Origin: Medicago truncatula
Lineage: Eukaryota; Streptophyta; Magnoliopsida; Fabales; Fabaceae
Length of the DNA stretch: 64,000 nt
Direction of reading: 5' to 3'
Assembly (NCBI RefSeq): GCF_003473485.1
Contig: NC_053045.1
Span: forward strand, 60,244,494 to 60,308,493
Numbering within the stretch: the first letter of the stretch is position 1; each line of letters starts with the position of its first letter. The notes under the pieces are model-generated. The model was not told the origin of the DNA. It ran no database searches and saw only the letters and a program-made list of their open reading frames with translations. The translations under genes were made by a program, and so were the position numbers. Shown here in pieces: positions 50,065 through 63,654 of the stretch.

Positions 50065-51167
50065 GGCGATTAATGGGGAGCGATCGTATAGACTAACTCA
50101 TCCAAGTGGAGCGGAAAAGTGGACTCGGTGAGTCAGATCGGAGAGAGTTTTGAAATTTGAAAGAGAGGTTAGAGAAAGAAGAAGCTAAAATTAGAAGATG
50201 AAGAAAACAAGAAGAAAACAAAAGGTATGAAGCTAGCGAAATAGTTGTGTTGTGTTTTGTTGTTGTGTCTGGTTTTTCTCTTTCTTTTCAAAGTCTTTTT
50301 TGTTTTTGAAGAAAGAAAGAAAATGAGGTAATAAAAAGGTTTTATTTTCATTTCAGCTGCTTTTTTTTTTCTTTCTATCTGGAGAGCCTTGCAATATTTT
50401 TCTCTTTCTTCTTTTTATAATTATTTATTTAATAATTAATTGTTAATTAATGAATTGAAATTTATTTTTTTAAAATGAGGTTTCTTTGTGTTGCTGCTGA
50501 GTGATGATGAGGTGGGTGGGGTCGGAGAGAAGGAGATCAATGCGATTGGCTGGCGTTTTAACGTTTTCGTGGTGTGCACAACATAAACATAACGCTGTTT
50601 GCTCTTTTCTTTTCTTTTCTTTTTTATTTTTTTGGCTCAAAATCCAATTTTGCACGCATAATTAAAAGAGAAATGGACGACAAAATTATGAATTTAGATT
50701 TCTCCTCCCACTTTAAGCCACACATTTTATCATATTTTCGAAACCGCCATTCTTCGGTTTTTTTTTTTTTTTTTGCTGTTGCTCAAACTTTTTGAATTTA
50801 ACCTCCTGCAAAAATGCGAAGTTCTCCTCATTGGAGGTGGCTCTTACATACCCGATCTTAAATGGTTTTGGATTTAGAGTTTAGTTTTTTCTAAGAGTAA
50901 ATTATATTTTCCTCACTTAAGATAAATTTGAATTACAATTCTTATCTCTTTTGTCATATAATATACATTATCATTCGTTAAAAGGAAAAACTTAAAATAA
51001 ATTATATTCTCTTCTTCTAAGAGATGTTGGGATAATAATTCTCTCAATTCTTTGTATAATACATTTTAATTCATTTTTAGATAAATAAATATCTTAATGA
51101 TATCTATAGATTTTGATTCACCATTAAAAAAATAATTTATTTTATTTTTAATTTAAATGTTGATGAT
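50065..51167. other. Upstream region of XI-K and spacer
   Basis: 50065-50250 is probably the XI-K 5' leader, with GA-rich sequence on the minus strand. Further away come a long T-run at 50759-50774 and AT-rich sequence. No gene is recognised. Confidence 0.4.
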
Positions 51168-51210
51168 AACAACAATTTGATTTTGTCAAAAAAGGAACAA
51201 CGATTTGATT
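51168..51210 (+). repeat. Tiny A-tailed insertion with a 15-bp target duplication
   Basis: AACAACAATTTGATT (51168-51182) and AACAACGATTTGATT (51196-51210) match at 14 of 15 positions and flank 13 bases: TTGTC, six A, GG. Confidence 0.5.
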
Positions 51211-53723
51211 ATTTTATTATTAAATAAATGATTTAGAATATAAAATACATTTTTATTAAGAAAAACTTTGACTTGAACGTTGTAATGTTTGCAAGTACAC
51301 CACTTCCTCTAGAGAATATGAAAATTATTGATTGAAAGACGGCGGTTCAAAGACATCTCCATCTTTCAGACCACATATCTCAAGTTCGCATGGATCAAGA
51401 GTCATACTCTACACGACAAACCAAAGTACACTTTCGTGAATTGAAGCTCATGTCCAATTTTGTTAATTAAGTTCATGTAGGCACAAATACATGGAAATTG
51501 AAGATGCACGGGTTAAATTTACGTTAATGAATTCATTTTAAGCAGGTGTATGTGAATTCAATTCATTTTTAATGGTTGACAAATTTAAAAGAAATCCACG
51601 TTGAAACATATTTTGTCAATGAAAAATATATTTTCAATGCACGTTTGGTGAATTATCTAGTGCATACTTCGTGTTATGGTTGGTTTTTAGATATATAAGT
51701 TATACTTTCTCTCCATCTTTTCTTTCTTTTCATCATTCATGAAAAAAGGGTGATTTTGGGTTTCGTATATCAGGTTCTCCTTTCATATTTTTGTTGTGAT
51801 TTTCGGTTTCGATGTAGCATGTTTTATTTGTCGTCTTTGCGTGACGATATTTGATTTCCCATCTTAGTACGGTATTTGTTTGTTTCAAACTGACAAATTA
51901 ACCTCGATCAATTGTATACTAAATCAATGACTAGGTCACCAACATTGTAGATCCAAAGATATGTGTATTTTGATCATTTTATATTACAATATTTATAGAC
52001 ATCTTGTTGTTTATGTTATTAACTTTGATGCTGTGAGCTTATTCACAAACTCGCTATTTTTTCATTTTTAGTTATGTTGGGTGTGTGTTTGTTTATGATC
52101 CACTGTACTAGTTTGAACAAGGGATGGACAAAAATGTTGTGTCCGACTGAAGCCGGACAATCCAGCCCACTGAAAATCGAATCGGGTGGATTATTCAAAT
52201 GGGTGGGTGGGTCTCATGAGTTAATTTTTTTGGATTGAGGTGGATAGGAATGGGTTGGTTTAGTTCCAATTTAGTGGCCCGTCGGTACCCTAAACTAACC
52301 GCCCTAAACGTGCATATATTTACAATTATATATATATTAGTGTTAATTTTACATATAGAGCCCAAACCTCGCTTAGCTCATACTAAAAGAAACCAAATTT
52401 AGTCCAAGCCTAACCCTGATAAACAAAAGGGTTAACAACCTAATCCTAGATTCTTTCGGTTCTCTCTAGTATATCGTTTCTGATTCTCCCCCTCCTTATT
52501 TGTTTCCTTCATTAATAGCTTAACCTAAACCGCCATCACAACTCACAATCTCAATTCTCAACCTAGATCAATTTCCTTCATTAACTTGCTACTCTTCTAT
52601 CTCAAATTCTTAATTGACGGTCGTAGTTGCAATATGTTATATTTTTTATCCTCTCTTCCCTTCCTATAGTAGTGTGGAGCTCTTTCTCAATCACTTATTT
52701 TATCAGTGATTCGTGTTTTTTTTTATCTCATCATACTATTCGCCATTCTCCATCCAATCTAATTATTTTCCATGATTATCTTGCTTTTTTTGTGTTATTG
52801 AATCACTGGACCATTAAATTTCTATGTATAACCATACAATCCTTCACTACGACGTTCTATCTTGCTAATTTGTTGATTTTTTTAGAGAATGTTAATCTGA
52901 CTCAACTCATCACACCCATCCGACAAACCAAATAAATTGAAACTGATCAATCCAACGATACCAACGGACGGAGATAGGTGACTATCCTTGCCCATGGTAA
53001 GCTTAATATTGGAATTTTTCACCCGAAAATCGACTGAATATTGTTTCCATTCCTACAACAAAAAAAATAATATTTGATTTGCCTAAATCTCGGCGTGCAA
53101 TTTCAATAAATACATGGTGATAACCAACATTCACTTACTCTATCTGAAAAAGTAATTTTATAACGACAAACACCAACGTGTATCGTGAGTTTTATATGCT
53201 GTGATTTTATTTTATTTTCACATTACAACAATATCATTGTGCGTGCTCTTTCAAAAAAATAAATATCATTGCGCGTTTGAATAACGATTTTTTTAGGTAA
53301 AATAACTTGACATGGTAATTCAAATTATTCTATGTAAATGTTTGGATGATAATCTTTTTCTAAAGATAACTAATTAGTTATTCTAAACATTTTGTTCTAC
53401 TAAAATTGCACTGTGGGGGTGTCTCCCTCTCACTATATTACTGTCAACGTTCATTAAAGAAATACCTTGAAAAGAAAAGTTAGTTAAAAGTTTATTTAAT
53501 CAAGGTTAAAATATTAAAATAAAAATGTTTTTAGGGGAAAATAGAAGTTGTTACTGATACTCGTTTCAGGTTCATTTCTACCTAATTAACTATTACAATA
53601 ATTTTATTTCATAAAAAAAAACTATCCAATTAATTCTAAAATATAAACTGAATTATCAACTTTTGGTCAAATATATGAGAAAAGAAGTTGTTAGCGATAC
53701 GCTCGTTTTGAATCCATTTCGTA
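51211..53723. other. Intergenic, no gene
   Basis: No supported coding region. At 52125-52330 GC-richer text with 'gggtgggtgggt' and 'ccgactgaagccgg' looks like part of a dispersed repeat, similar in style to 55590-55740. The plus frame at 52627-52935 has no recognisable domain. Confidence 0.35.
53230..53276 (+). repeat. Tiny A-tailed insertion with a 15-bp target duplication
   Basis: AATATCATTGTGCGT (53230-53244) and AATATCATTGCGCGT (53262-53276) match at 14 of 15 positions and flank 17 bases: GCTCTTTC, seven A, TA. Confidence 0.5.
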
Positions 53724-54008
53724 CTCTTTTTGTTTTAAAATTAGTGTTGTTTTAGCCAAAAAAATATATATATTTTAAAATGAATGTCACTTTCAATTTT
53801 CAACGCAATAATAATTTTTTTTTGAATTATACCCTTCAATTAATACTAAATACACTAGTTCCAAAGTATTATTTTTTCTTTAATGAAAAACAAACCAATA
53901 TTTGATTAAGATAATTTGGTAAAATAACATCTCTAGTTCTTTTAACTAATGCATTTCTTAATATACGCGTAAAAGCATAAAATGACATTCATTTTAAAAC
54001 GGAGGGAA
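53724..54008. mobile_element. Stowaway-like MITE
   Basis: The left end CTCTTTTTGTTTTAAAATTAG and right end ATTTTAAAACGGAGGGAA pair imperfectly, with TA outside both ends. About 285 bases with no coding capacity. Confidence 0.7.
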
Positions 54009-54384
54009 TACTTTTCAGAGAACAAGTTTTATAAAGTTTTATAAAGATTTTTATTAATCATTATGATTGATAAAATATAGATTTTTCAAATAATGATCAA
54101 TAAAATAAATTTTGACGACAACTTCGTCTTTTTTTTAATAAATCAAGATATTTTTGTGATAAATTGTAGAGAGTGGGCTTACGTCCCTCAAAGAAAAACT
54201 AGAAAATTTAATTAGGATTAGACAATCTAATGAGAATTACTTTTCTCCATTTTGTTTTTACTCATTTACGTGCTACTTGAGTGAACTTATGTTGAAAAAT
54301 ACACATATGCGTGTTAACTCACATTCGTCTTTTTTAGGGAAATGAACAATTCTAAATGGGAGAAGAGCAACTCTCTAATCCAAT
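54009..54384. other. AT-rich spacer
   Basis: Nothing recognised apart from the target duplication AATCCAAT at 54377-54384, which belongs to the next element. Confidence 0.4.
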
Positions 54385-55035
54385 CAATGTTTTAAAGCCC
54401 AGATCGATTCGGTTGGTCGGATCGGTCAGACTGGGAACCGGAGGGTGCAGCGGTTCGGGCAGGCTACAGGACCAGATATGCAATTAGCCGCTGAAATCCG
54501 GTGTGACCCAGCCGGGTCAGTGGGCAGACCGTTGACCCAGTTTAACCCGCTCTAATTAGTCGACTATGTCTAGAACTTACTTCAGTTTGTAATTCTATTA
54601 TTTTTTGTTGAATATGTTCATAACTTACTTGGGTTTGTAAGTCTGTTATATTTTGATTTCCAACAATGTTTAGAACATACTATGTTTTAACTTTTAAAGA
54701 TGGAATCTGAATTAGAACTTATTTGTGAGATTTTTTATGCAGTACTATTGTTTAATGTATGAGTTAATTTGAATTTGGATTGGAATTAGCTTGAAATTGA
54801 ATTGTGTTGTAGTTAAGAAATTAACTTGCAGCTGTTAATATAAATTTTTTAATGTACGAACTTTAAATAGAAAAAAATATGACAAGATTTTTTTTATCAA
54901 AATTTCGTTCATAATGTAAATTTTGGTCATAAATATTTGTATATAGACCAGATCAATAGTCATGTGATCTGACCAATGAACTAGTAACCCAGTGCCTTGA
55001 CCGTGTCGATCACCGGTCCGGGTTTTAAAACATTG
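54385..55035. mobile_element. Non-autonomous hAT element with a perfect 8-bp target duplication
   Basis: 651 bases. The ends CAATGTTTTAAAG and GGTTTTAAAACATTG are inverted complements, and AATCCAAT lies outside both (54377-54384 and 55036-55043). GC-rich subterminal blocks carry repeated CCGG, GGTC and GACC motifs, in contrast to the AT-rich middle. No transposase frame. Confidence 0.85.
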
Positions 55036-55043
55036 AATCCAAT

Positions 55044-55534
55044 ACATCAGCAAGCAGATGTGTCAAATCGGCTGTCTGATCCAGTCCGATCAGACCCGGG
55101 AGGACCAACAACACAAATGGGTCAGTTCAGCCCATTTACAATTGAGCCACTCATTCTAGAGTCTGGTCTAAACCATGTGGGCCATGACTCAATCCGACCC
55201 ACTTTAGTTTTCTTATTATTTTATTTATTCACTCTTTTTTATGTATTTTGATATATTAGTTACTCACATCTATCTTTTGTTTTTGTAAAAAAAAATATTT
55301 TTTTGCTAAAATGTGATTGGATTGACATTTATGTGTAATTAATTTTTACATTAACATTAAATATTAATTAAACTCTTGATATATTACTTCAAATTAATAT
55401 TTTATAAACTTCAGAATTTTAAAACTTTTAGCTAGATTTATCTATTTTAAGTACGTTTATTCATTTAAATTTTTTTAATAATAAATTTTAAATTAGTTGA
55501 TTTTTTTTTAAATATAATTTATTTTCACAAAAAT
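55044..55534. other. Repeat-derived spacer
   Basis: 55055-55205 has GC-richer 'gatccagtccgatcagacccgg' type text, probably part of another old repeat related in style to the hAT ends. The rest is AT-rich with no gene. Confidence 0.3.
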
Positions 55535-55581
55535 ATAATTGAAGTATTGATCTTGTCAAAAAAAATAATTGAAGTATTGAT
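55535..55581 (+). repeat. Tiny A-tailed insertion with a perfect 17-bp target duplication
   Basis: ATAATTGAAGTATTGAT (55535-55551 and 55565-55581) flanks 13 bases, CTTGTC plus seven A. This is the cleanest of the TTGTC-type copies. Confidence 0.6.
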
Positions 55582-55877
55582 AGCGGACCGATCTGAAGCC
55601 CGATAGGCTAACCCAGCCCAACCTAATTTGTACATGGGCTAAATGAGCTAGGGCCAAAAAAGCTCAGGTATATTTTATGTGAGCTTTTTGAGACCCGATT
55701 CGGTCTAAAATGTGGGCTAATGAACCAGATCATTTTTTACCGCTCTATAAACAAGTGGCTAAATTACGTTGGATACGACTAAAAAAACAATAAATAAACT
55801 TGCTCAGGCTCCTATTAGAACGACTGCATCTCTTGTAAAGTTGTAAATTATGGTAGAAGTGATTCACATTAAACACG

Positions 55878-56024
55878 TACTCAATTCATTGTCAATTATA
55901 AGCTAATTTTGATTTTGTAGGCTCATTCAATTAATGATGTATATTATTACAGACCACATACATCATTAATCGAACGAACCTAAAAAAAATTAAAATTTGC
56001 TTATAATTGATAACGGAAAAAGTA
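55878..56024. mobile_element. Small MITE, relative of 56196-56363
   Basis: The ends TCAATTATAAGC and GCTTATAATTGA are inverted complements. The inner arms AATGATGTAT and ATACATCATTAA pair as well. The inner sequence is shared with the next MITE, so they are one family. Confidence 0.6.
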
Positions 56025-56195
56025 TAGATTAAAGGAAGGTCACAGGTTCTATTGTCAAAAAAACTTACGGGGAAAAATATTCAAAAGTAGGAATAAGTTG
56101 GGGAAAAATAAGAAAATATTATTCTTTTAAAAAAAAATTAAAGAGTTCGGGCATTAGATAGAAGGATAATAATAGAAATATTGTATTGAAAAATA

Positions 56196-56363
56196 GTATC
56201 CCGTTTTTAAATATAAGCAAAATTGACCTTTTAGGTTCATTCATTTAATGATGTATGTGGTCCATATTATTAAATAAATAAACCTAAAGATTATGGACCA
56301 CATACATCATTAAATGAATGAAATTAAAAATTTAATTTTCCTTATATTTAAAAACGGATGGAA
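56196..56363. mobile_element. Stowaway-like MITE near threonine synthase
   Basis: The ends CCCGTTTTTAAATATAAG and CTTATATTTAAAAACGG pair almost perfectly. Inside, GATGTATGTGGTCCAT pairs with ATGGACCACATACATC. It lies about 370 bases upstream of the threonine synthase ATG. Confidence 0.7.
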
Positions 56364-56720
56364 TAAGAGTTGATAAATTTTAATTTTTAAAAGTCAAAAC
56401 ATGTTCTTTTAATTTTTTAACAACGCGTTAGCATAACCAGAAAAGATTAAGCGAGGTGAATTATTATTATTTTTTTTTTTAAGGATTATGTGAGGTTTAT
56501 TTAGACCGGAGGGATTAATGTAATGAATTGACGGAGATTTGACTGCATAATTGCATTAGTTTCGTGATTTGAACGTGTTGTCTAAAAACAACGTGCATAA
56601 TTTGGTCCCTTAACGAGAATATTCACTCACCCTCTCCATCAAAACGCATAAATAACACACCACCACCCGTTACTTTAGTCTCATCATAACAATCTTCTCA
56701 AAAACAAAAATAATAAATAA

Positions 56721-58256
<1,536 letters not shown>

Positions 58257-60232
58257 TTTGTAGTAGGTTAATTTGGAGTTGTCGTTTTCACTTTTTCAGT
58301 TGTCCCTATAGTACATGTCACTCTAGTTATACTTTCTTGACTTGACAAGTTTGTGTTGACTTTTCATGTACAATTTTGTTCAAGTATTAGAGGGTTTGAG
58401 TTTATGAATGAACACATTTTACTTGTCAAATTTGGCTCTCTTGAGAACTACTTACACATTAAGTTGACTCCTGTTAAAAATTTGGGGCACTTGTTAGTTG
58501 TACTTTGATTGAGTTCTTCAAGGACAAGAACGAAGTAAGAGACAAATCCAGTGTCAACCATTTTGTGTAATTAGAAAAATTAGTTACACTCGTACGTTAT
58601 ACTTTGATTGAGTTTAAAACATCAAGAAAATACCAAACTTACATAAACAAGCTCTTTGAGCTGGTTTTTTTTTATTGTTTTTTTTAGTGTAATAATGATC
58701 TTATATTTCATGAAATAAACGTTGAGTTACTGTAGCTTAGAAATATATGAAAGGAACCCCAGCCACCCTGGCCCCTCAAAAAAATTGAATCATGTATTGT
58801 TTTTTATTAAAAACGAAAGTGGGATGGATTTTGAGGTTATCTCTTTGTGTCACATGATTACGCTGTTAGTTTGACCATGAATTTTGTAAGATAATCATGC
58901 GTAACAGTAGCGGGTTGCCTGGTTAGTTTGCACAAGTAATAATATTTACATGTCAAATGAACCTTTGATAATTTTCATTTTTCTCAGTTAAAGTTGGATG
59001 AGTTGAATCATGAAACTCAGCGTGGTAGGCCTCAGGACTCAATATAAGTATTATTTTTAAGACCACGTGATTGGCTGCTGTGGTTGACGGTAAAGTTTCA
59101 CAATAATTGGAAGGTGGAAAATGAATGATACTACAACAGTAATAGACTTCGAATAGCATCGGAACCTAACTTCCATCTAAGGGTTATTTTAGAAAAATCG
59201 GGGAACTTGTAAGCAATATAAGAGACCTAAACAATAGTTTTTAGTTACACGTTACCTAAAAGAGAATCGTGTCATCTTATTTAAACACTTTCAGTTTACT
59301 ATGTTTAGTCTGTTGTTATTGATTAGTTTCAGTTTTGAGTTTTTTCCGCCAATTTTTTTTTTTTTTTTTAGAGTTTGTTAACACTCAATAGCTGAATTGT
59401 GTCAAGTATAAAGTACTTTACTGAATCTAATCATGCTTTTCTAAAATCTAATGCCTAACACATGCTAGCTTGAGTAAAAAAACGAACATACTATGGTTTG
59501 AGATATTCATTTCATGCTTTTTCCGATAAGCTCTTGAGGTAATCACCGTCTGCAGTCTGCACGTCTATAAAATATTCTCAACGTTTTTAACATTGGACAA
59601 ATGTGTAGACTCGACTTTTTATTTTCAGAATGACAATGTAAGCATGTTAAATGTTACATTAGTATTTTCTTCTTTGTTAGAATTCAAACTATACAACATT
59701 GAACTCCTTTAATCCCTTAGCTCAATCAAGTGAGCTATCCAGCCCCATTTGTGTAGTTATATTTTGGTTATTACAATTTAATTTGTATACAATGTCAGTG
59801 TATTTTTCTTTTTTTACACTTTTTTACATTGCAGTCAATCGTAAACATCCAATCATAAAAACAATTTGATTTTGATTATGATTACTTCCTAAATCATACA
59901 TATAAACAGTTGTTATTTGTTGGCAATGTACAGAAAATGTACCGAAAATGTGTGATTACCCAATGTCTAGAATCAAGATAAACTTTGGTAAATATCAATT
60001 AAGGATCACGTCCATTTTAACAGTTTTGTCCAACAGAAGCATGATCCATAAATAGTTCGATTTTTAAATGCAATGACTAGGAAGAATTCATTAATGAACA
60101 AGAAAACAGAATCAAAATACCCATACAGCCTGTCAAAGTCCAGCCAAACATTTCCTTCAAATCAATTAGTAGAGAAAGCATTAACAAGTTAATATCACTC
60201 AACAAAAAAGTACAGATACAGAGATATCTAAA
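58257..60232. other. Tail-to-tail spacer between threonine synthase and VIP3
   Basis: It holds both 3' flanks. A T-run lies near 59349-59369. No gene is supported, and the minus frame at 58953-59159 shows no domain. No transposon ends are recognised. Confidence 0.4.
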
Positions 60233-62852
60233 TCAGGAATAATCATACAGCGATATGCTCTTATCATCTGATACACTAGCAAGCCGACCGCTTCGCACAT
60301 CATTTCCTCCAGGTGGTCTAAATGCCACTCCCCACACTTGGTCCGTGTGGTTGCTCATCGTCTGCACAGACGCCCTCATGTTAAGATCCCATAGCCTAAC
60401 AGTTCTATCACTTGAACCTGTGGCAATAGCTGCCCCATCTGGGCTCACATCCACACATAAAACCCAACTAGCATGTCCTGACATGGTCCCAACTAAGGCT
60501 TTTCCCTCAGCATCATACATGTGAACATTACCATCATCTGAAGCTGAAAACAGTAGCCTTGGATCATAAGGAGAATAAACAAGAGAACGCACAGGCATGA
60601 AGTGGCCTTCAAGGTGATGCAAAAATTTGGCTCGTTGCACATCAAAAACAGAAATGGTGCCATCCATTGAGCCACAAGCAAGTCGTTTTCCATCAGGGCT
60701 CCATGCAACAGATAGGACAAATTTCTTGCTGCCACTTTTGTCGCTGGGTTTGGGTCCTTCTACACGAGGAATTGATAGGGTGACAACAAGTTCCCACGTA
60801 GAAGTGTCCCAAAGATTGACTGATGCACTACCTCCACCAGCAACTGCTAGAATGGCACCCTGAAGGTTGAGAACTTTTAATGATTAAACAACTACTGTGT
60901 AGCCAAAAATATTATCGATTCTGGAAGAAATTCTCGTTATATACAACTGTCAAAAGGCATTGAATGACATCTCCTATGAATAGATAGTGGACCATGTATG
61001 GTTCACATAAAAGGGCACATATTAACAGTGAATCAATGGTCCAAGGAATTAAATGGTTCTAGCAGCTTTCAGTATAAGAAGAACTGAGGAATTGAACAAG
61101 CCCCTGTAAGCAATAATGGGCTATTCCGAGACTTGTTACATGCTTAAATTAGTTGGATACATTCTTAACATAAAGTGGGTAATATATGTTTTAATCAAGA
61201 TAACTGACGTATAGGAAATCCGAGAATTAACCAATCAACTTCATAAGATATAGGTTTAAAACACGTGAAATTTAAACAAGTGAAATTGCCAACTGCAAAC
61301 ACACCAGTGCAGGACCAAAAAAAAGAAAATTTCAATATGCATGCTACAAATGTGAAATCGTGAGTGTCACAAGAAAATATTGGCAAAAATGCTTTTACTT
61401 TAGGGCAGTTAGCCGGTTACTACTTGTTTTTGTGTCGTTAAGCCCATCCCAACAATGATGTTAAAAAGTGGCAGGATTGAAAGCAAAATACTTTCTCCAA
61501 AAAACAGATGCATTTATATGAGAATGAAAGTATTAGCTGTTGATTCATAACATAAGAATTTATGTATGTTTGGATTGAAGATTCTGGAGGGCTAAGGACT
61601 TGTTTGGATTGACTTATTTGAGTTTATCTATTTACATAAGCACTTGTGGTGGGACTGTTTAAGAGAATTTATGAACACAACTTATACATGTTCATAAGTT
61701 GTATGGATACAGCTTATAACTTATATGAATACAATTTAACTTTATTTTATCATGAGTAATAAAAATAGCTTATTCATAGGCATATAAGTGCTCATGGCAT
61801 AAGCTGCAAATTGAACTAATTACCCAAACAAGGCCTAAGTCAATATTTTGATATATATTTGAGATTTTAAACGAATTGAAAGAATAACAGTGAAAGATGA
61901 TCATATTACATTTCAAATCACACCTGATTAATTTTTGTGAACATTTTATACCTTCCTTAATTTAGAAAGGAAAGATACATCCTCTCCTCCCCTCTCCTCC
62001 AAAACTTACCATCAAAACATACCCTTAGAAGAGTTAAGTCCTGATTTAGCCAACAGATATTTTCCCTGGATAACTTAGACAAAACATAATAAAAGACACA
62101 GTTTTGTTCTTATTTATCTTTTCCATTCTACTTTTCTAGTAGAATCAAACTGTACTACATTTTTACCTCATTTTCAATTCAATTCTAAAAATAGACCTAA
62201 CACTTAAAAGAAAATACATGGTTCAGTTCCATTCTAATTTCTAACATGTCAATCAAATACTATCTTAAGTTCACAAAAAATGCACCATCAATCTAACAAT
62301 TTTTTTTTTTTTGCAACAACGCTACTAATTCTCAAGGATCTTCAACACTAGAACGAATAGTTTTCATGATGTAAACTAGGTTTTAGCACCAAAAAAAACT
62401 AATAGAGATTTTGATAATGCAACAAAAATGATAGAATTCTCAGAAATTTGAAAAGCAAGACATGTAGTTTATTGATTGTATAAATTTGAAGCAAATTGAG
62501 AGAATTGAATTACCTTGGGATCGAAACGCATTTGCCAGACTTCAGAAGGAGGAGCTTCAAGAGTAGCGATAGTGGCATTAGAATCAACATCAAAGACACG
62601 AACAAAGCTATCAAGAGAAGAAGAAGCGGCAATTGAGCCGAGAGGGTGAGCAGCGACGGAAGCGACGCCGAGACAGTGGCCGGTGTTGGTGCGTTCGAGA
62701 ACAAGGTCATCGGATTTCCATAGGCGTACCGTTTCGTCGAGGGAGCCGGTGAGAAGGAGAGGTGGTCGGGTGGCGGTTGCCGGTGCCCATGTGACTGCCC
62801 AAACGGAGTCGTCGTGAGCGTTGTCTATCGATTTGATTCCGGCGAGTTTCAT
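60233..62852 (-). CDS. VIP3: VIP3/SKI8 WD40 protein
   Basis: Two coding exons, 62514-62852 and 60233-60859, joined in phase 0 (…MRFDPK/GAILAV), give 321 residues, equal in length to Arabidopsis VIP3. It has seven WD40 repeats filling the whole protein, with clear WD-type ends such as LLTGSLDETVRLWKSDD, AGGGSASVNLWD, ACGSMDGTISVFDV, SASDDGNVHMYDAE, ATGSSDRTVRLWD and ASVSDDKSISLYDYS. VIP3 is shared by the Paf1 complex (transcription elongation and H3K4/K36 methylation at FLC-type genes) and the SKI complex with the cytosolic RNA exosome. The N-terminal ANAHDDSVWAVTWAP-type opening (key residues DNAHDDSVWAVTW) sets it apart from PEX7 and other WD40 proteins. The single intron (60860-62513) holds a Tourist-type MITE. 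Confidence 0.95.
61596..61835. mobile_element. Tourist-type (PIF/Harbinger) MITE in the VIP3 intron
   Basis: The left end GGACTTGTTTGGATT and right end ACCCAAACAAGGCC are inverted complements, with TAA on both outer sides (61593-61595 and 61836-61838). 240 bases. It shares TTTATCTATTT and ATAAGC.. motifs with the larger element at 30867-31835, so both belong to one family. Confidence 0.8.
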
Positions 62853-62938
62853 TGCAACTGTTGTAAATTCTTTGCTCTTTTGCTCTCTACTACACAGTGA
62901 GTGAAGTGATGCAGCTTTTCAACTCTACTTCACTTCGT

Positions 62939-62968
62939 TGGGCCTCTCTCTATTAGTTGCCAAGCCCA
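62939..62968 (-). promoter_or_regulatory. Site II (TGGGCC/TGGGCT) motifs upstream of VIP3
   Basis: TGGGCC at 62939-62944 and AGCCCA at 62963-62968 lie about 90-115 bases upstream of the VIP3 ATG. Such paired elements are common in promoters of plant housekeeping and growth genes. No clear TATA box is seen at the expected place. Confidence 0.4.
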
Positions 62969-63360
62969 TTCACATATTTCTTGTGTTTTTTTAGTCATAT
63001 AAAGTTGTTACATTTTTTTTCTTAGAAAATTGCTTTTTTGTTATTATAAATATAAGGAAGCATTCCTTTGAATCCTTGCACAACGATCTTCCATTGAAAA
63101 ATAGAAAATATAAGAGAGAGAACATTGATTATTATTAATTAATTAAAAAATTGTAGTTGGTGGTCGAACAAGTGGCCATGTGTGTGAATTGTAAACTGAA
63201 AAGCAATTTTTCAGCTGTTGTTGGTTTGCAGAACGGTAGTTAACTATGTTAAGAGCTTTTTAGTAAATTATATGTGTCATTGTGATGTTATCAATGTCAG
63301 AAAAGCAATTTTCTTTTTCTTATGCTAAATTGTATTTTTTTAATGTTTATTTATGCTTCA
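62969..63360. other. Spacer upstream of VIP3
   Basis: AT-rich, no gene recognised. Confidence 0.4.
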
Positions 63361-63410
63361 AAAAATGAAGATAAAATATTTTTTGAGAGGAAAAATGAAG
63401 ATAAAATATT
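63361..63410 (-). repeat. Tiny A-tailed insertion (minus strand) with a perfect 20-bp target duplication
   Basis: Positions 63361-63380 and 63391-63410 are identical over 20 bases (core ATGAAGATAAAATATT) and flank just ten bases, which read CCTCTCAAAA on the minus strand. The core CTCTC plus A-run matches the copies at 1325-1368 and 11271-11337. Confidence 0.6.
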
Positions 63411-63544
63411 ATTTTGCTGTATAAATTTTTGAAGCTAATAAGAATATACGACCAATCTTGTAAAAAAAAAAAGTGACCAAAGTAGTTGGGTTAATGATTA
63501 ATGTTTCGAGACATTTGAGCTTTTGTATTCAATTAATTTTTGTG

Positions 63545-63630
63545 TCAATTAATACAGTCAGCTCACACATTCGAACCCTGACCTCTACATATAGTATGTA
63601 TTATCTTTAATAACTAAGCTAAGTTCACGA
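63545..63630 (-). mobile_element. tRNA-derived SINE fragment
   Basis: The minus strand has CTTAGCTTAGTTAT (A-box-like) and then GGGTTCGAATG (B-box-like), with a TATATG-rich stretch between, as in the copy at 23950-24040. Confidence 0.45.
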
Positions 63631-63654
63631 GACGTGTTAATTTTTTTTTGGTCT

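Noticed and set aside
56041-56075. Another tiny insertion (TTGTC plus seven A)
   Set aside because: The core and tail fit, but no flanking direct repeat is visible.
60233-62852. PEX7 (peroxisomal import receptor) as the identity of the WD40 gene
   Set aside because: Length, the N-terminal DNAHDDSVWAVTW opening and the C-terminal SDDKSISLYDYS match VIP3/SKI8, and the neighbour is threonine synthase as in Arabidopsis.
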